Source of the DNA: Aegilops tauschii subsp. strangulata
Taxonomy: Eukaryota; Streptophyta; Magnoliopsida; Poales; Poaceae
NCBI RefSeq assembly: GCF_002575655.3
Contig: NC_053040.3
Coordinates: forward strand, 363,566,267 to 363,630,266
Length of the DNA: 64,000 nucleotides
Direction: 5' to 3'
The translations under genes were made by a program, and so were the position numbers. This document shows, piece by piece, positions 53,961-64,000 of this stretch. How positions within the stretch are numbered: position 1 is the first letter of the stretch; every line of letters begins with the position of its first letter. The notes under the pieces are model-generated. The model saw only the letters and a list, made by a program, of their open reading frames with translations. It was not told the DNA's origin and made no database searches.

Positions 53961-55791
53961 GATCCGCACCCACCGCCGCCCCCGCCGCTCCTGGCTCCGC
54001 CGCCTCCTCTCCTCGCCGGCCGTCTCCGCGGCCTGCCTCCTCTTCAGCCTCGCCGGGTTCCTCGCCGCCGCGGTCTCCCTCTCCCGGGCGCCCGCCGAGG
54101 CCCCGCGGGGCCGCTGCCCGGACTCCTCGCACCCGCTCTCCATCTCCGTCGCCTGGAACCGGCGCCCCGAGGATGCCGCGGGCGGCGCCACCGACCTCCC
54201 GGCGGGCCTTGCCACCGGATCACGCGGCAGGCACAAGGTCATGGCCTTCGTCGGGATCTTCACCGGGTTCGGCTCCGTCGGCCGCCACCGCGCGCTCAGG
54301 CGGACGTGGCTCCCCTCCGATCGGCAGGGTCTCCTTTTGAATTGTTGCACTCTTCTACTACTGATAAATAGTGATTAATTAGTTTCTTTCCTGAGTTCGA
54401 AGAATTATGCATGAAGTTAGACAATCTATTGTTCTGTACAGGGAATTTGTACATTTGCTTCTAGAGTTCTAGTGGTAAACGTGCCCAAGTTCTGTTGCTT
54501 GATGATTGTCACAACTATTTTTTATTTTGGTTTCTATCCAGTGATGATGTCGCTTAAGTGCTCTTGCAATTCTCATCATGTTCACTTTAGTGCAGGTTGG
54601 AGGAAGCTACTGGTCTGGCATTCAGATTTGTGATCGGCAAAAGCAATGACAAGTCTAAGATGGCAGCTCTTGAAAGAGAGGTTGAAGAATATGATGATTT
54701 TGTGCTTTTAGATCTTGAGGAGGAGTATAGCAGGCTTCCATACAAAACGTAAACAGTATAGCTAGTATCATATCATTATGTTATCTCTTCATATGGGAAC
54801 TGATTTGATCTTATGTTTTAGGTTAGCATTCTTTAAGGCTGCCTATGCGTTGTTCGATTCTGATTTCTATGTTAAAGCTGATGATGACATTTACTTGAGA
54901 CCAGGTGAGCAAGAAACTGACAACATCCAAGATATATATGCTCTCGGTGGCTTTGACCAACATACACAAATTTTCTTTTTGTAAGGTACACATACACAAA
55001 CACATACACAAACATACATTGGATGCATGAAGAAGGGGCCTGTTTTTACTAATCCCAAATTGAAATGGTTAGTTTCTTCTTTTCATTTTTTACCTAACAC
55101 TTTTCCTTGTGAAGGATGTCTAACTCTAAGAAGCAATACATGCTGTTACATGCTAAATATATGGAAAGTACTTTCATATCTGCATTTTTTTCATAGTTAA
55201 GTTCTGAGCTTCCTGAGATATGTTTCTTTTAGAGCCAACAATTGTGCTCGCATATTGGAAGGGAATGCAATGGTTAGCATGGAATGAGGTACTGGACTGC
55301 TTAGAATAGGTTAAGCAGCTTGTTGTTCTCAGTGAATAGGGGATGTACTACTAGCATGGACATGTATGTAATGGCCGGGAGAAAGTTGGTTATAGTGTTT
55401 CCATTTAATAACTGGATCCGGTGGGGGTGGGGGGGCTGTCTAAGAAAAACAGTGCGAACTTAGAGAAAAATTGTGTGGTTAACTGGTTAAGAACCTGAGA
55501 AATGCAACTGCAAGTTTAGGGGTACATAAAACATACGGTGTACAAGTTGAGGGAACAAGAGCGCAATTCATACCATATGTTTTTTTGTATTTGCGAACGC
55601 TCACCTGGGCAATTATACTGTGTAGCACTCGTCGCTGCTTGCTTATTGTTTTGATTGTTCTCTTTTGATGAACGCGGGTATGAGCCACAGTCCTTCCTAC
55701 TTGGATCAGAATACTTCCTTCATGCATATGGGCCTATTTATGCTTTATCAGCTGATGTGGTGGCAAGCGTAGTTGCTCTGAGAAACAACAG
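53961..55791 (+). pseudogene. Captured beta-1,3-galactosyltransferase fragment (GT31, B3GALT12-14-like)
   Basis: Exon-like blocks in order. About 53961-54333 has a type II membrane anchor (SAACLLFSLAGFLAAAVSLS) and the start of the catalytic domain (KVMAFVGIFTGFGSVGRH, RRTWLPSD). 54596-54749 has [18 protein letters not shown] and [20 protein letters not shown]. 54822-54904 has [20 protein letters not shown] with the DDD metal-binding motif. About 55010-55069 has [10 protein letters not shown]. About 55660-55791 has [20 protein letters not shown]. The borders at 54596, 54749, 54822 and 54904 are GT-AG. I recognise this as a plant Golgi galactosyltransferase of the B3GALT12-14 group. No start ATG in context, a disturbed first donor and absent 3' exons make it a fragment. 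Confidence 0.75.
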
Positions 55792-57289
55792 GTAAATATT
55801 CTAAAACTCGCCAAACTGTACCAGTAAATATTATTTTTTGGGTCTTAGCATGCCAACTAGTACCAAGATTTTTTTTAACTTGGTACCACAGAAAGATGTA
55901 TACCTAAAAAGTGCCCTGGGGCCACATGTTAGTGACACATGAATGGCACTTCACAACTTGAATGTGCCGTGGTTGTGGTTGTGGGATGTGCCGTGGCGCG
56001 GTGGTGCTGGATGTGCCCACGTCGCCGGCGGTGCTGGATGTGCCGTGGCGCGGTGGTGCCCCTGGGTGGCGCCTCCGTGCTGCGGTGCCCCTGGTTGGCG
56101 CCTTCGTGCCCGTGCTCTCACTGGTGCCGCCGTTGTGGTGCTCTCTGGCAAGCTCCGGCTTGTTGTGGTGGTGTTGGTTGTGATGCTGGTCACACCATAG
56201 TGATGGTGTGGCTGCATCCTACTTCGGCTACAAATCCTTTTGGTGAGCTTCTCCTTGCTCCCCTCCTGATCTCTCTAATGCATAGCTCTAGATCTTGATC
56301 TTGTGGGATGTGAGGCTCTATTAGCTGTGGTTAGCTGCTGTAGATGAGCATCAACTTGTATTGGAGCTCTCTGTGATGGATTCTTGCTGTGTCAGGGTTT
56401 TGGTCAGTGACCATCTATGTGTATTTGTGAAGTATATATACTCCTGTACTGCTCTGTTCTGTTTAGTTGATCCTGGAGTTGTTACTTTGGTCAGTTACTT
56501 TACTCATGAACGGATACTCACTTGTTCTTAGTTATTTTACTTCTAATACTGATATGAACAGATACCACTTGGTTTGGCTATTCCTATTTGTCTCTTTCTA
56601 ATAGCCTATGAACAGATGCTATACTTGGTTTTGGCTGTTACTTTCCTAGTTTTCTACTGATAAGACAGATACTACATCTGATTTGGGCAGTGATGCTGGT
56701 CTGAGCCCCCCTCTCTTAGGCTTAATTTACATGTGACTATCCCTGTGCTGTGATGAACTAGCCCTGGCACTTCCAGGCTGTCTGAGCACATAATCCCTCA
56801 AGTATACCTTGAGGTCTTCTGTAGCTCTCCTTAATAGTTATCTCTTCTAAGCTGCTGGTGGTTGGATGTGTTGGGACTTGGTCTGGTTGGCTGATTATCT
56901 TGATCTCAAGTACTGGCTCCTAGGGCATTGCATTTCACCAAGTGAAATGCTACATTTCTACTCCTAACCCATTCTCTCTTTCTTAGTGTTTTTGTTATGC
57001 AGGTTGGAAGAAAAGAAGAAGATCCGGAGAAGATCTTAGTAATAAGATAGTTTTTTAGGAAAATAGATATTTAGTTTTAGACCATTCCTTGTAATATTTG
57101 TTGGATATGTGTTCATGGATATGTGTTGGATATATATGTGTTCATGACTATATATTGGTAACATGTGTTGGATATATATGTGTTCATGAGTATTGGTAAT
57201 ATGTGTTGGATATGCTATATTGGTCATATATATATATATGTGTTTGATTTTCTGTGAAAATGAATTGATATAAGAAGAAACAGAATTAA
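55792..57289. other. CACTA interior without recognised genes
   Basis: Begins as intron-like DNA, then a GC-rich run of imperfect GTGCCGTGGCGCGGTGGTGC repeats (55960-56110). AT-rich DNA follows, with a tandem TTGGATATATATGTGTTCATG block (57120-57230) and an (AT)n run near 57226. No transposase or captured exon is seen. Confidence 0.55.
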
Positions 57290-57604
57290 TGCCTATTTGG
57301 TCTCTTTGCCATCTGCCAACAGATGACAAAGAGCCTGCAGCCTTTGCCGTCAGCTGGCGGACGGCAAAGGCTGCCGTTAGCCACCTAACGGACACTAACA
57401 CTACTCATTTTGCCGTCCGCGGCAGACGGCAAAGGCGCCTTTGCCGTCAGCCGCCGAAAGCAGACGGCAAAGTAGGTCTTTGCCGTAGCCTACTTTGCCG
57501 GAGCCTTTTGCCGTCCGCGGCTGACGGCAAAGGCCTTTGCCGTCCGCCGTTCATGCCTTTGCCGTCCGCCGTGGCAGACGGCAAAGTAGCTGATTCCTGT
57601 AGTG
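57290..57604. repeat. Right subterminal repeats of the CACTA element
   Basis: About ten copies of TTTGCCGTC(C/A)GC and its complement, ending in the terminal inverted repeat TAGCTGATTCCTGTAGTG. It mirrors the left end. Confidence 0.85.
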
Positions 57605-58877
57605 AAGATTTCCTGATTAGCTCTCTCCGCTTGACCATTAGACTGGGGGTGGGCCACTGAAGACACATCAAGAAAGATGTGCTCTCTTTGACAGAACTCC
57701 TCCATAGCACCCTTGGAAAGATTCGTGCCATTGTCTGTTATAATGCTGTGTGGAAAACCAAAACGGAATATCACCTTCTTCATAAATTGAACTGTCGTGG
57801 CTGCATCACATTTGCTAACTGGCTCTGCCTCTACCCACTTGGTAAATTTATCAACCGCCACCAAGAGGTGGGTCTTCTTATCCTTAGACCTCTTAAAGGG
57901 TCCAACCATATCAAGCCCCCAGGTTGCAAACGGCCAGGTAATTGGAATCATCCTCAGCTCCTGAGCCGGAACATGAGCCCGGCATGCAAACTTCTGACAG
58001 CCATCGCACCTTTTGACCAAGTCCTCAGCATCAGCATGAGCCGTCAGCCAATAGAAACCGTGACGAAAAGCCTTAGCCACCAGGGACTTTGAACCGGCAT
58101 GATGACCACAATCACCTTCGTGAATTTCGCGTAAAATTTCACGACCTTCTTCAGGAGAAACACAACATTGAAAAGCCCCTGAGACACTGCAATGATGTAG
58201 CTCGCCATTGACAATAGTCATGGACTTGGAACGCCGGATTATCTGCCTGGCCAGAACTTCATCCTCTGGTAACTCACCCCGGTTCATATACACCAAATAT
58301 GGGATCGTCCAATCCGGGGTGACATGAAGCGCCGCCACCAACTGAGCCTCCGGATCAGGAATAGCTAAGTCCTCCTCCGTGGGTAGCTTGACTGACGGGT
58401 TATGCAAAACATCAAGAAAAACATTGGGCGGCACCGGTTTACGCTGGGAGCCCAACCGGCATAAAGCGTCCGCCGCTTCATTCTTTCGCCGGTCTACATG
58501 ATCAACCTGATAACCCTTGAAATGACCTGCAACAATATCCACCTCTCGACGATACGCTGCCATGAGGGGGTCCTTGGAATCCCAAGTACCAAAAACTTGT
58601 TGAGCCACTAGGTCCGAGTCACCAAAACATTTAACCCGGCTCAGATTCATCTCCTTAGCCATCTCATAACTCTCAATCCATGACTCGGGAGGCACATCAG
58701 CGGTGTAATTAGGCACCTTACGGGGGCCCTTGAAATCCTTGGGCAGCCGTACATTGCGCAAAACCGGGACGAGGCAGGGCACCCCCCAAGAGCTGAAAGT
58801 AAGGCCTTGCTCTACGGCAGCCACCGGACGAACCGGAGTGAGCTGACGGTCCTGCGCTGCTAACTCGGCTTCTCGAC
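57605..58877 (-). pseudogene. Gypsy C gag/second-RNase H/integrase fusion by internal deletion
   Basis: On the minus strand the gag core start (GVPCLVPVLRNVRLPKDFKG, VPNYTAD, WIESYEMA) runs in frame into the second RNase H (KEMNLSRVKCFGDSDLVAQQ, ADALCRLG). The integrase zinc finger and core follow (GHHAGS, CDGCQKF, WGLDMVGPF, ITDNGTNL, SNGQAERANQEI). Compared with element A about 3.3 kb is missing, covering the gag C-terminus, protease, RT and first RNase H. The junction near 58652-58665 lies at an ATGGC(C/T)-type word present at both places in element A. Both ends are interrupted, by the CACTA at 57604 and the LTR-like element at 58878. Confidence 0.88.
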
Positions 58878-61800
58878 TGTCACATCCCTAGCCTTGCTAT
58901 GCACTTGGACTAGCTTGGTTGTTGCATCATGTCTAAATTTACTTGAAAGTTGAAATGGGGATTGCTCAAACCCCTAGCACCAAAACAATGCAATAGGTTC
59001 AACTTAAAAATATTTTCAATGAACTCAAAATGCCCTTCAAAAATGTTCATAATTTATGGAACAAGATGAAAACCTAAACCAAAAATGGTGGACACTTTTC
59101 CAGGACATAAATGGGCTTTGAATTAATCCAATATGTATTTGAATTGGAGCTTTAAAATTCTATAAATATTTTTACAGCTCCAAATGTTTTGAAACTTTCT
59201 GAGGGTCTCTGAAATAATTCAGTTAGTGCCCATAAGAAGTTCAGAATTTTACAAATGGTTTAGTGTCAAAACTAAATCAAAAACAATTACATAAAATAGA
59301 AAACAGGAACCAAAACAAAAAAAGGCAGAACCTCACCTGTAGCTTACCTGGCACCCAGTTGGCCCAGCACTGTTGGAGGCCCAGCCCACCTGGCGACTTG
59401 CCAGTCGGCCTCAACCTCTGCCAGTAGGCAGAGGCGAAGGCGGGCACGGCGCGCGCTGAGGCCGCCACCTCCTCCCTGCCTGCCTCACGCCCCCGTGGCC
59501 TTCTCGCGACGCCCAGGAGACGTGGACGAAGCCCCGCACCGATCCCCTCCTCCTCTGGTCACTCTTCCCCTTCCCCCTGCTTGATCTCGAGCTCGACCGA
59601 ATGAGCCCGCCGGCGCCGCTCGTTGCCACCGCGGCCACCAGCCAGCTCTAGCCCCTTGGACGTGTTCCCGAGCTCAGTTTTCTTCCTCTACGTCGTCTGC
59701 CCCGAGACACGCGACGCCGGACGCGCTACAACGCCAACTACGCCGTCGTCCTCGTCCTCTGCATCCAACGGCCGCCGTCGCACGATTCGCCGCCTCCAGA
59801 GCGTCCCCGAGCCTGCTGACCGCCCCCTCGAACCCGCTGTGAGCTCCTGCTCCTCCCCCCTTTCTCACCCCCTCCGTTCTCGCCCGTTAGCCGCCGCCCC
59901 CGCGAAACCGAGCTCCGGCCATCGCCATGGCCAGCGAGCCCCGCGCTGCCGAGCTCCTCCGCTCGCCCCAGTAGCACCCGCCTGCTAACCATGCTCTCAG
60001 GAGCCGAACGCACGCACCAGCTCCTTCTCCCGTGCACCGCAGCGTCGTCCTCACCGACGCCCGAACTCCGGCCGCCGCGCAAGTCGTTGCCGCCGTCGAC
60101 TTAGGCCACTAGAGCCGCTGCTGCGTGCACCACTCGACGCGGACGAGCCTCCCCGTCGCGTAGATGCCCTCCGCCGGCCATTTGGTCGCCGTAGGAGGAA
60201 TCCCGAGCCCCTCCGCCGTCTCTGGCCCTGCCGGCGACGAGCCCCGGGTCAACTCCGGCGAGTTTGACCCGGGTTGACCCTGTTTGACTTCCCCCTGAGT
60301 CACTAACATGTGGGGCCAACCCCTAACTAATTTCTAGTTTAGGATTAAATTAGTGTTAATTAACCCTGTCAATAGCTGACCAGATGACATGCGGGCCCCA
60401 CTGTCAGTTTGACCTGGACCGCCCCGTTGACCAGCTGACGTCACAGTGACGCAGTGCTGATGCAGTTAATTATTTTCTGGATTTATTCTTATTCAGGAAA
60501 TTCCAGAAAATCCTATAAACTTCTAAAAATCATAGAAAATAATCTATAACTCCAAATGAAATGATTTATATATGAAAAATTTTCAGAAAAATCCAAAGAA
60601 TCTGTTTATGGCATCCTCATGCATGTTTGAACAACTTACAGCCACTATATATGACAATTTGAATAAATGGCATTTGAAATGTCTTATATGGAGTTTGAAT
60701 TTGAACCTAAGGTTCAAACCAACTCCATTTAATATGTTGCTAGTTGCATTAGCTCAAAACACATTCATATTGCCATGTCATAGCATGCATCATATTGTGC
60801 ATTGAATTGATCATGTTTCTTCTCTGTTTGCCGGTGTTGTCCCCTCTCAGTAGACGTTGCTTCGACGATGCGATCGATGACACCGATGAAGAGCTATACT
60901 ATCTTCGGAAGTGTCAGGCAAGCAAAACCCCCTTGTTCATTCCGATACAATCCCACTCTCTCGCTCCTGCTCTCTTTTACTGCATTAGGACAACAACGAT
61001 TCATCTGTTACTTGCTGCAGTAGCTGAACCCCTTTATCCTCTGCATGACCTGTCATTGCCACAGTAAATAGATGAAACCCACTAGCATGAGTAGGAGTTG
61101 TTTGAGCCCTGATGTGCCTACTCATTCATGCTTGTTTGTCATGCCTGCTATTGCTTAGAGTTGTGTCAGGTCTGATTCATCGGGAATGAATTGGAAAGTG
61201 GTGAACATGTCCTACTGTGTGAGAGCTAAGGGTGTGAACACGATTTGGTAAAGGTAGCGGTGAGAGGCCATGTAGGAGTACATGGTGGGTTGTCTCATTG
61301 AAACCGTCCTCAGGAACTGAGTTCTGTGTTTGTGATCCATGAACAGTTACTACCACACATTGGGCTCCGGGCACTCCAAGCTCTCTCGACTTATTAATCA
61401 ACCTGATCTCTGTCCAGGAGTTGCAACTAGTTTCTGGTGTTTGTAGGTGGTGTTAGTAGTTTACCAAGTGGCACCCGATACAGGTGGGCTTGGGACAGAC
61501 TAGGCACACATGGCCTGGTGTACCGAGTGGCACCCGGATGGTGGGCTCGGGAACCCTGCACACATCGTTTGGGGCCGTGAGCGACACCCCGGCCGGATCT
61601 CCTTGCGGATGGAACCCGAATAGGCGATAAACCTGGACTAGAGACTTGTGTGGTTAGTCAGGTCGTGGCCAACTCCCTCGCCAGGCTTCCGCTTGAAGGT
61701 TGCCGAGGTACACGACGTGTACATGGTGGTAAGTGGCGAGAGCGTGTGTGACGAAGTACACCCCTGCAGGGTTAACATCATCTATTCGAATAGCCGTGTC

Positions 61801-63021
61801 CGCGGAAAAGGACTTCTGGGTTGCCTGTACAGTTCATAGACAAGTGAAAGTGGATACTCTAAAATGCGCAAGATAAGCGTGAGTGCTATGGATGGCGTTC
61901 TCGTAGGGAGACGGGAGCGGATCCATAGTAGTGTATTGGTATGGTGAATATGTGGACTCGTGTGCGCCACCTCAAAAGAGTTACTTGCAGTCGTAGTTCA
62001 GGATAGCCACCGAGTCAAAGCTGGCTTGCTGCAGTTAAACTCCACCACCCCCTTTGTTGATACCGATGCATATGTAGCTAGTTCTGATGTAAGTCTTGCT
62101 GGGTACATTTGTACTCACGTTTGCCTATTTTATGTTTTGCAGAGAGACGTCAGTCTCGCTAGTAGTTCCGTGTGGACTTCGACGTTTAGCTTGATACCTC
62201 AGCTACGATCTTGTGCCCTCGGCGGGATCTAGTAGATAGTCAGGCTTCTCAGCCTTTTCATTTATAGTTGTCTGTAGTCAGACATGTTAAGCTTCCGCAT
62301 GTGTTTGACTTGTATGCTCTGAATGTTGGGTCATGAGACCCATGTTTGTAATATCTGGCTCCTCGGAGCCTAATGAATAAATACTCTGAGTCGTAGAGTC
62401 TTGTTGTGATGCCATGTTGTATTTGCACATAACGAGCATATTGTGTGTATGATTGAAATGCTTGGTATGTGTGGGATCCGACAATCTAGTTGTTTATCCT
62501 TGGTAGCCTCTCTTATGGGGAAATGTAGTCTTGTGCTTCCATGAGCCATAGTAGTCCGCTACAGCCCGGTTCACCGGAGTCCTGCTAGCCCAGCACTACT
62601 GCCCCGGAACACTTGACTGGCCGGCATGTGATTCACTTTGTTCCTGTGTCTGTCCCTTCGGGGGAAATGTCACGCGGTGACATCCGGAGTCCTGCCTAGC
62701 CTGCTACAGCCCGGTTCACCGGAGTCCTGTTAGCCCAGTGCTACAGCCCGGATTCGCACGCTGCTGATCGACATGCTCGATGTTGATTCATGTATGCCTG
62801 TCCCCGTAAGTTAGTGCCACTTTGGGTTCACGACTAGTCATGTCGGCCCGGGTTCTCTGTCATATGGATGCTAGCAACACTATCATATACGTGAGCCAAA
62901 AGACGCAAACGGTCCCGGGCCATGGTAAGGCGACACCCGTGGGAATACCGTGCGTGAGGCCGCAAAGTGATATGAGGTGTTACCGGCTAGATCGATGTGA
63001 CTTGGAATCGGGGTCCCGACA
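58878..63021. mobile_element. Long LTR-like element, probable solo LTR (4.1 kb)
   Basis: 4144 bp beginning TGTCACATCCC and ending GGGTCCCGACA. It is flanked by the 5-bp duplication TCGAC (58873-58877 and 63022-63026). It has TG...CA ends but no PBS, PPT, protease or RT. I see no internal copy of its own start, so it looks like a solo LTR or a large non-autonomous LTR sequence. Long LTRs like this occur in the Triticeae LARD elements of the Sukkula/Erika type, a resemblance I could not verify. A GC-rich, Pro-rich block (59380-60300) followed by AT-rich DNA is reminiscent of a promoter/leader. Confidence 0.75.
62553..62750 (+). repeat. Short direct repeats near the right end of the LTR-like element
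   Basis: The block CTACAGCCCGGTTCACCGGA followed by GTCCTG(C/T)TAGCCCAG occurs near 62560 and 62702. Further CTACAGCCCGG and CCGGAGTCCTGC words lie between and after them. Confidence 0.7.
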
Positions 63022-64000
63022 TCGACATGCTCCGTTGTTCACCACATCCTGAGCATTTGCCCCACCACACGCCGGATTAGGTCCTCGAGGAGCGTCTCGG
63101 TTCCGCGCACTGCTTGACACAGCCAGTTCATCTATGTGCCTGCTATAACTCTGGCTCGGGCGTGGGGTTGAATGAATTCTGTCTCGGCTGTATGAATAAG
63201 CCTGTTGCTGCACCATAGCCGTCTGAAGAAGATCCCTAGCACGCCGCGTCTCAACCTCCACTGGGGATTCGCCCTCCATTGGAATAGCAGCTAATCGTGA
63301 TGCGGCAGCGATCATATTATCCAAAGGGGTGGAGAAGTGACCCGGCGGCGCCGGTACATACTGCAGCGGGTTATGGGTCCGTCGAGGGGGATCCGTCACC
63401 CGTGGCTGATCCGGTGCTCCGGTCCTCGGCGTCTCAATCCGGTTCACCGCTGCCGGATTACTGGTTCCTGCTCCTGGCGTGCCAAAGAGATTCATTGCCT
63501 CATAAACCGGTGGTAGTCGTGACCGATGCCTTCTCCTTAACACGTCGTTTGAAGCGTTCTGATCCAACAGGAGTCGATAATTTTCCGCCTGAATCTGTTG
63601 TGCTTGTGCCTCTAAAGCGGCCCGCTCCTCAGCCATCCTGGTTTCTTCAGCCGCGAAGTCCTCCTTGGCTTGAGTTATCTGATCCTGCAGCTTAGCCACC
63701 TCCGCATTATGCTGATCTTGGGTGTCGGCGGTAACTTGTGTGGTCAGTAAGGTCGTCCAGGCGTCCAATAAATCGGACAAGATTTGGGCTGGCCGGCGTG
63801 CGGGGCCTCCCACCCCAGCTGCCGATCCAGAAATTATTGCTGCCGCGGTTGAAGATTGCAACGTGGGCTGAGTTCCAGCCATGAAGATCGCAACCTGGTT
63901 CGAAGGTTCAAAGGGGTCTGGAATACTGTCGCCATCGGAATAGCCCTCAAACTGGCCATCTTGCAGTTGGTACAGTGACTCAGTCTCCCCGGTGGACGAC
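63022..64000 (-). pseudogene. Gypsy C gag, N-terminal part (continues beyond right edge)
   Basis: Open on the minus strand from the window edge to the TCGAC duplication at 63022-63026. It resembles element A gag: LYQLQDG, YSDGDSIPDPFEP, a coiled-coil stretch rich in Glu/Gln (about 63580-63720), LRRRHRSRLPPVYE, PLDNMIAAASRLAAIP, and YSYSRDRIHSTPRPSQ. Across the LTR-like insertion the frame resumes at 58877. The start codon, probably in the LTR as in element A, is not in the window. Confidence 0.85.

Larger units (their letters stand above)
53531..57604. mobile_element. CACTA transposon (non-autonomous) with captured gene
   Basis: 4074 bp flanked by the 3-bp target duplication AAG (53528-53530 and 57605-57607). 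The termini are CACTACTGGAATCAGCTA at the left and TAGCTGATTCCTGTAGTG at the right, imperfect inverted repeats starting CACTA. Both ends carry many copies of TTTGCCGTC(A/C)GC in both orientations. No transposase domain is visible, so movement would need an enzyme supplied in trans. The interior holds a fragment of a beta-1,3-galactosyltransferase gene (53961-55791). It is inserted in the integrase of gypsy C. Confidence 0.92.
46367..64000 (-). mobile_element. Ty3/gypsy element C (Tat-like), nested and deleted, leaves window
   Basis: A minus-strand relative of element A. It has its 3' LTR at 46367-46915 and a plus-strand antisense gene with promoter (47182-51494). A spacer with a tandem array follows, then integrase (52976-53530 and 57605 onward, split by a CACTA element). 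Next is a gag/second-RNase H fusion (to 58877), split by a 4.1-kb LTR-like insertion, and gag (63022-64000). The protease, RT and first RNase H are missing. LTR termini (TGTCGTGG...CCCCAACA) and the adjacent CTGGGGCCTAA tract match element A. The 5' LTR lies beyond the right edge. Confidence 0.9.

Noticed and set aside
53551..54378. A 275-codon ORF through the CACTA left end into the galactosyltransferase exon
   Set aside because: Its first part is made of TTTGCCGTC subterminal repeats, so the apparent fusion peptide is not evidence of a natural protein start.
55939..56298. Overlapping ORFs in the GC-rich CACTA interior
   Set aside because: Several frames and the reverse strand are open together because of the repeated GTGCCGTGGCGCGG word. 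No domain is present.
59623..60082. Pro/Ser-rich ORFs in the long LTR-like element
   Set aside because: Both strands are open in GC-rich DNA, and there is no motif and no codon structure. It is more likely an LTR leader.

Overview
The window is a stack of nested transposable elements from a large, repeat-rich grass genome. The tribe is most likely Triticeae (wheat, Aegilops, barley or rye). The main reason is three copia LTR copies whose termini and body look like the BARE-1/WIS/Angela group: one begins TGTTGGAAATATGCCC, and an inverted one reads TGAAGGAAATATGCCC from its 5' end. All family names come from recognition by eye, not from a database search. I see no intact single-copy host gene. 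I see no rRNA, tRNA or CRISPR array.

Layout. (1) 1-1460: the 3' part of an Angela-type copia LTR inserted in gypsy element B. (2) 1461-19056: Ty3/gypsy element B on the minus strand. It has a 1.18-kb LTR at its right end, gag, protease, RT and RNase H, and is split by a copia element (5742-13691) with a truncated 5' LTR. Its integrase end follows at 3715-5741, and then part of a gene in the opposite orientation (1652-3044). (3) 19057-20629 and 33653-40900: lower-copy DNA with gene-like pieces. These include exon-like DNA on the minus strand, a TIN1-like exon with an internal duplication, two Helitron-type 3' ends and a small MITE. (4) 20630-33647: gypsy element A, complete, with a 5-bp target duplication and LTRs that differ at only three positions. 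(5) 41950-46366: a decayed Angela-like copia on the minus strand, cut by element C. (6) 46367-64000: gypsy element C on the minus strand, running off the window. It is interrupted by a CACTA transposon (53531-57604) carrying a beta-1,3-galactosyltransferase gene fragment, and by a 4.1-kb LTR-like element (58878-63021). It has also lost about 3.3 kb between gag and RNase H.

The most interesting system is shared by gypsy elements A, B and C. I assign them to the Tat lineage from the second, 'archaeal-type' RNase H and the additional ORF. In A and C, gag-pol reads one way, and a convergent gene on the opposite strand has its own TATA box, a non-coding first exon, a roughly 540-600 bp 5' UTR intron and further GT-AG introns. 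It encodes a roughly 900-residue protein with a Transposase_28-like N-terminus, a basic linker, a coiled coil and a helical C-terminal domain. Because this gene is antisense to the genomic RNA, its introns are not recognised in that RNA and survive retrotransposition. A and C also share a reiterated TCGTATTCGAACC-like motif in the spacer between the two convergent genes. A and B share an amber codon between protease and RT in an identical 13-base context.

All coding units of the retroelements carry nonsense or frameshift lesions, so none looks autonomous. Element A is nevertheless very young by its LTRs, which suggests it was mobilised in trans.
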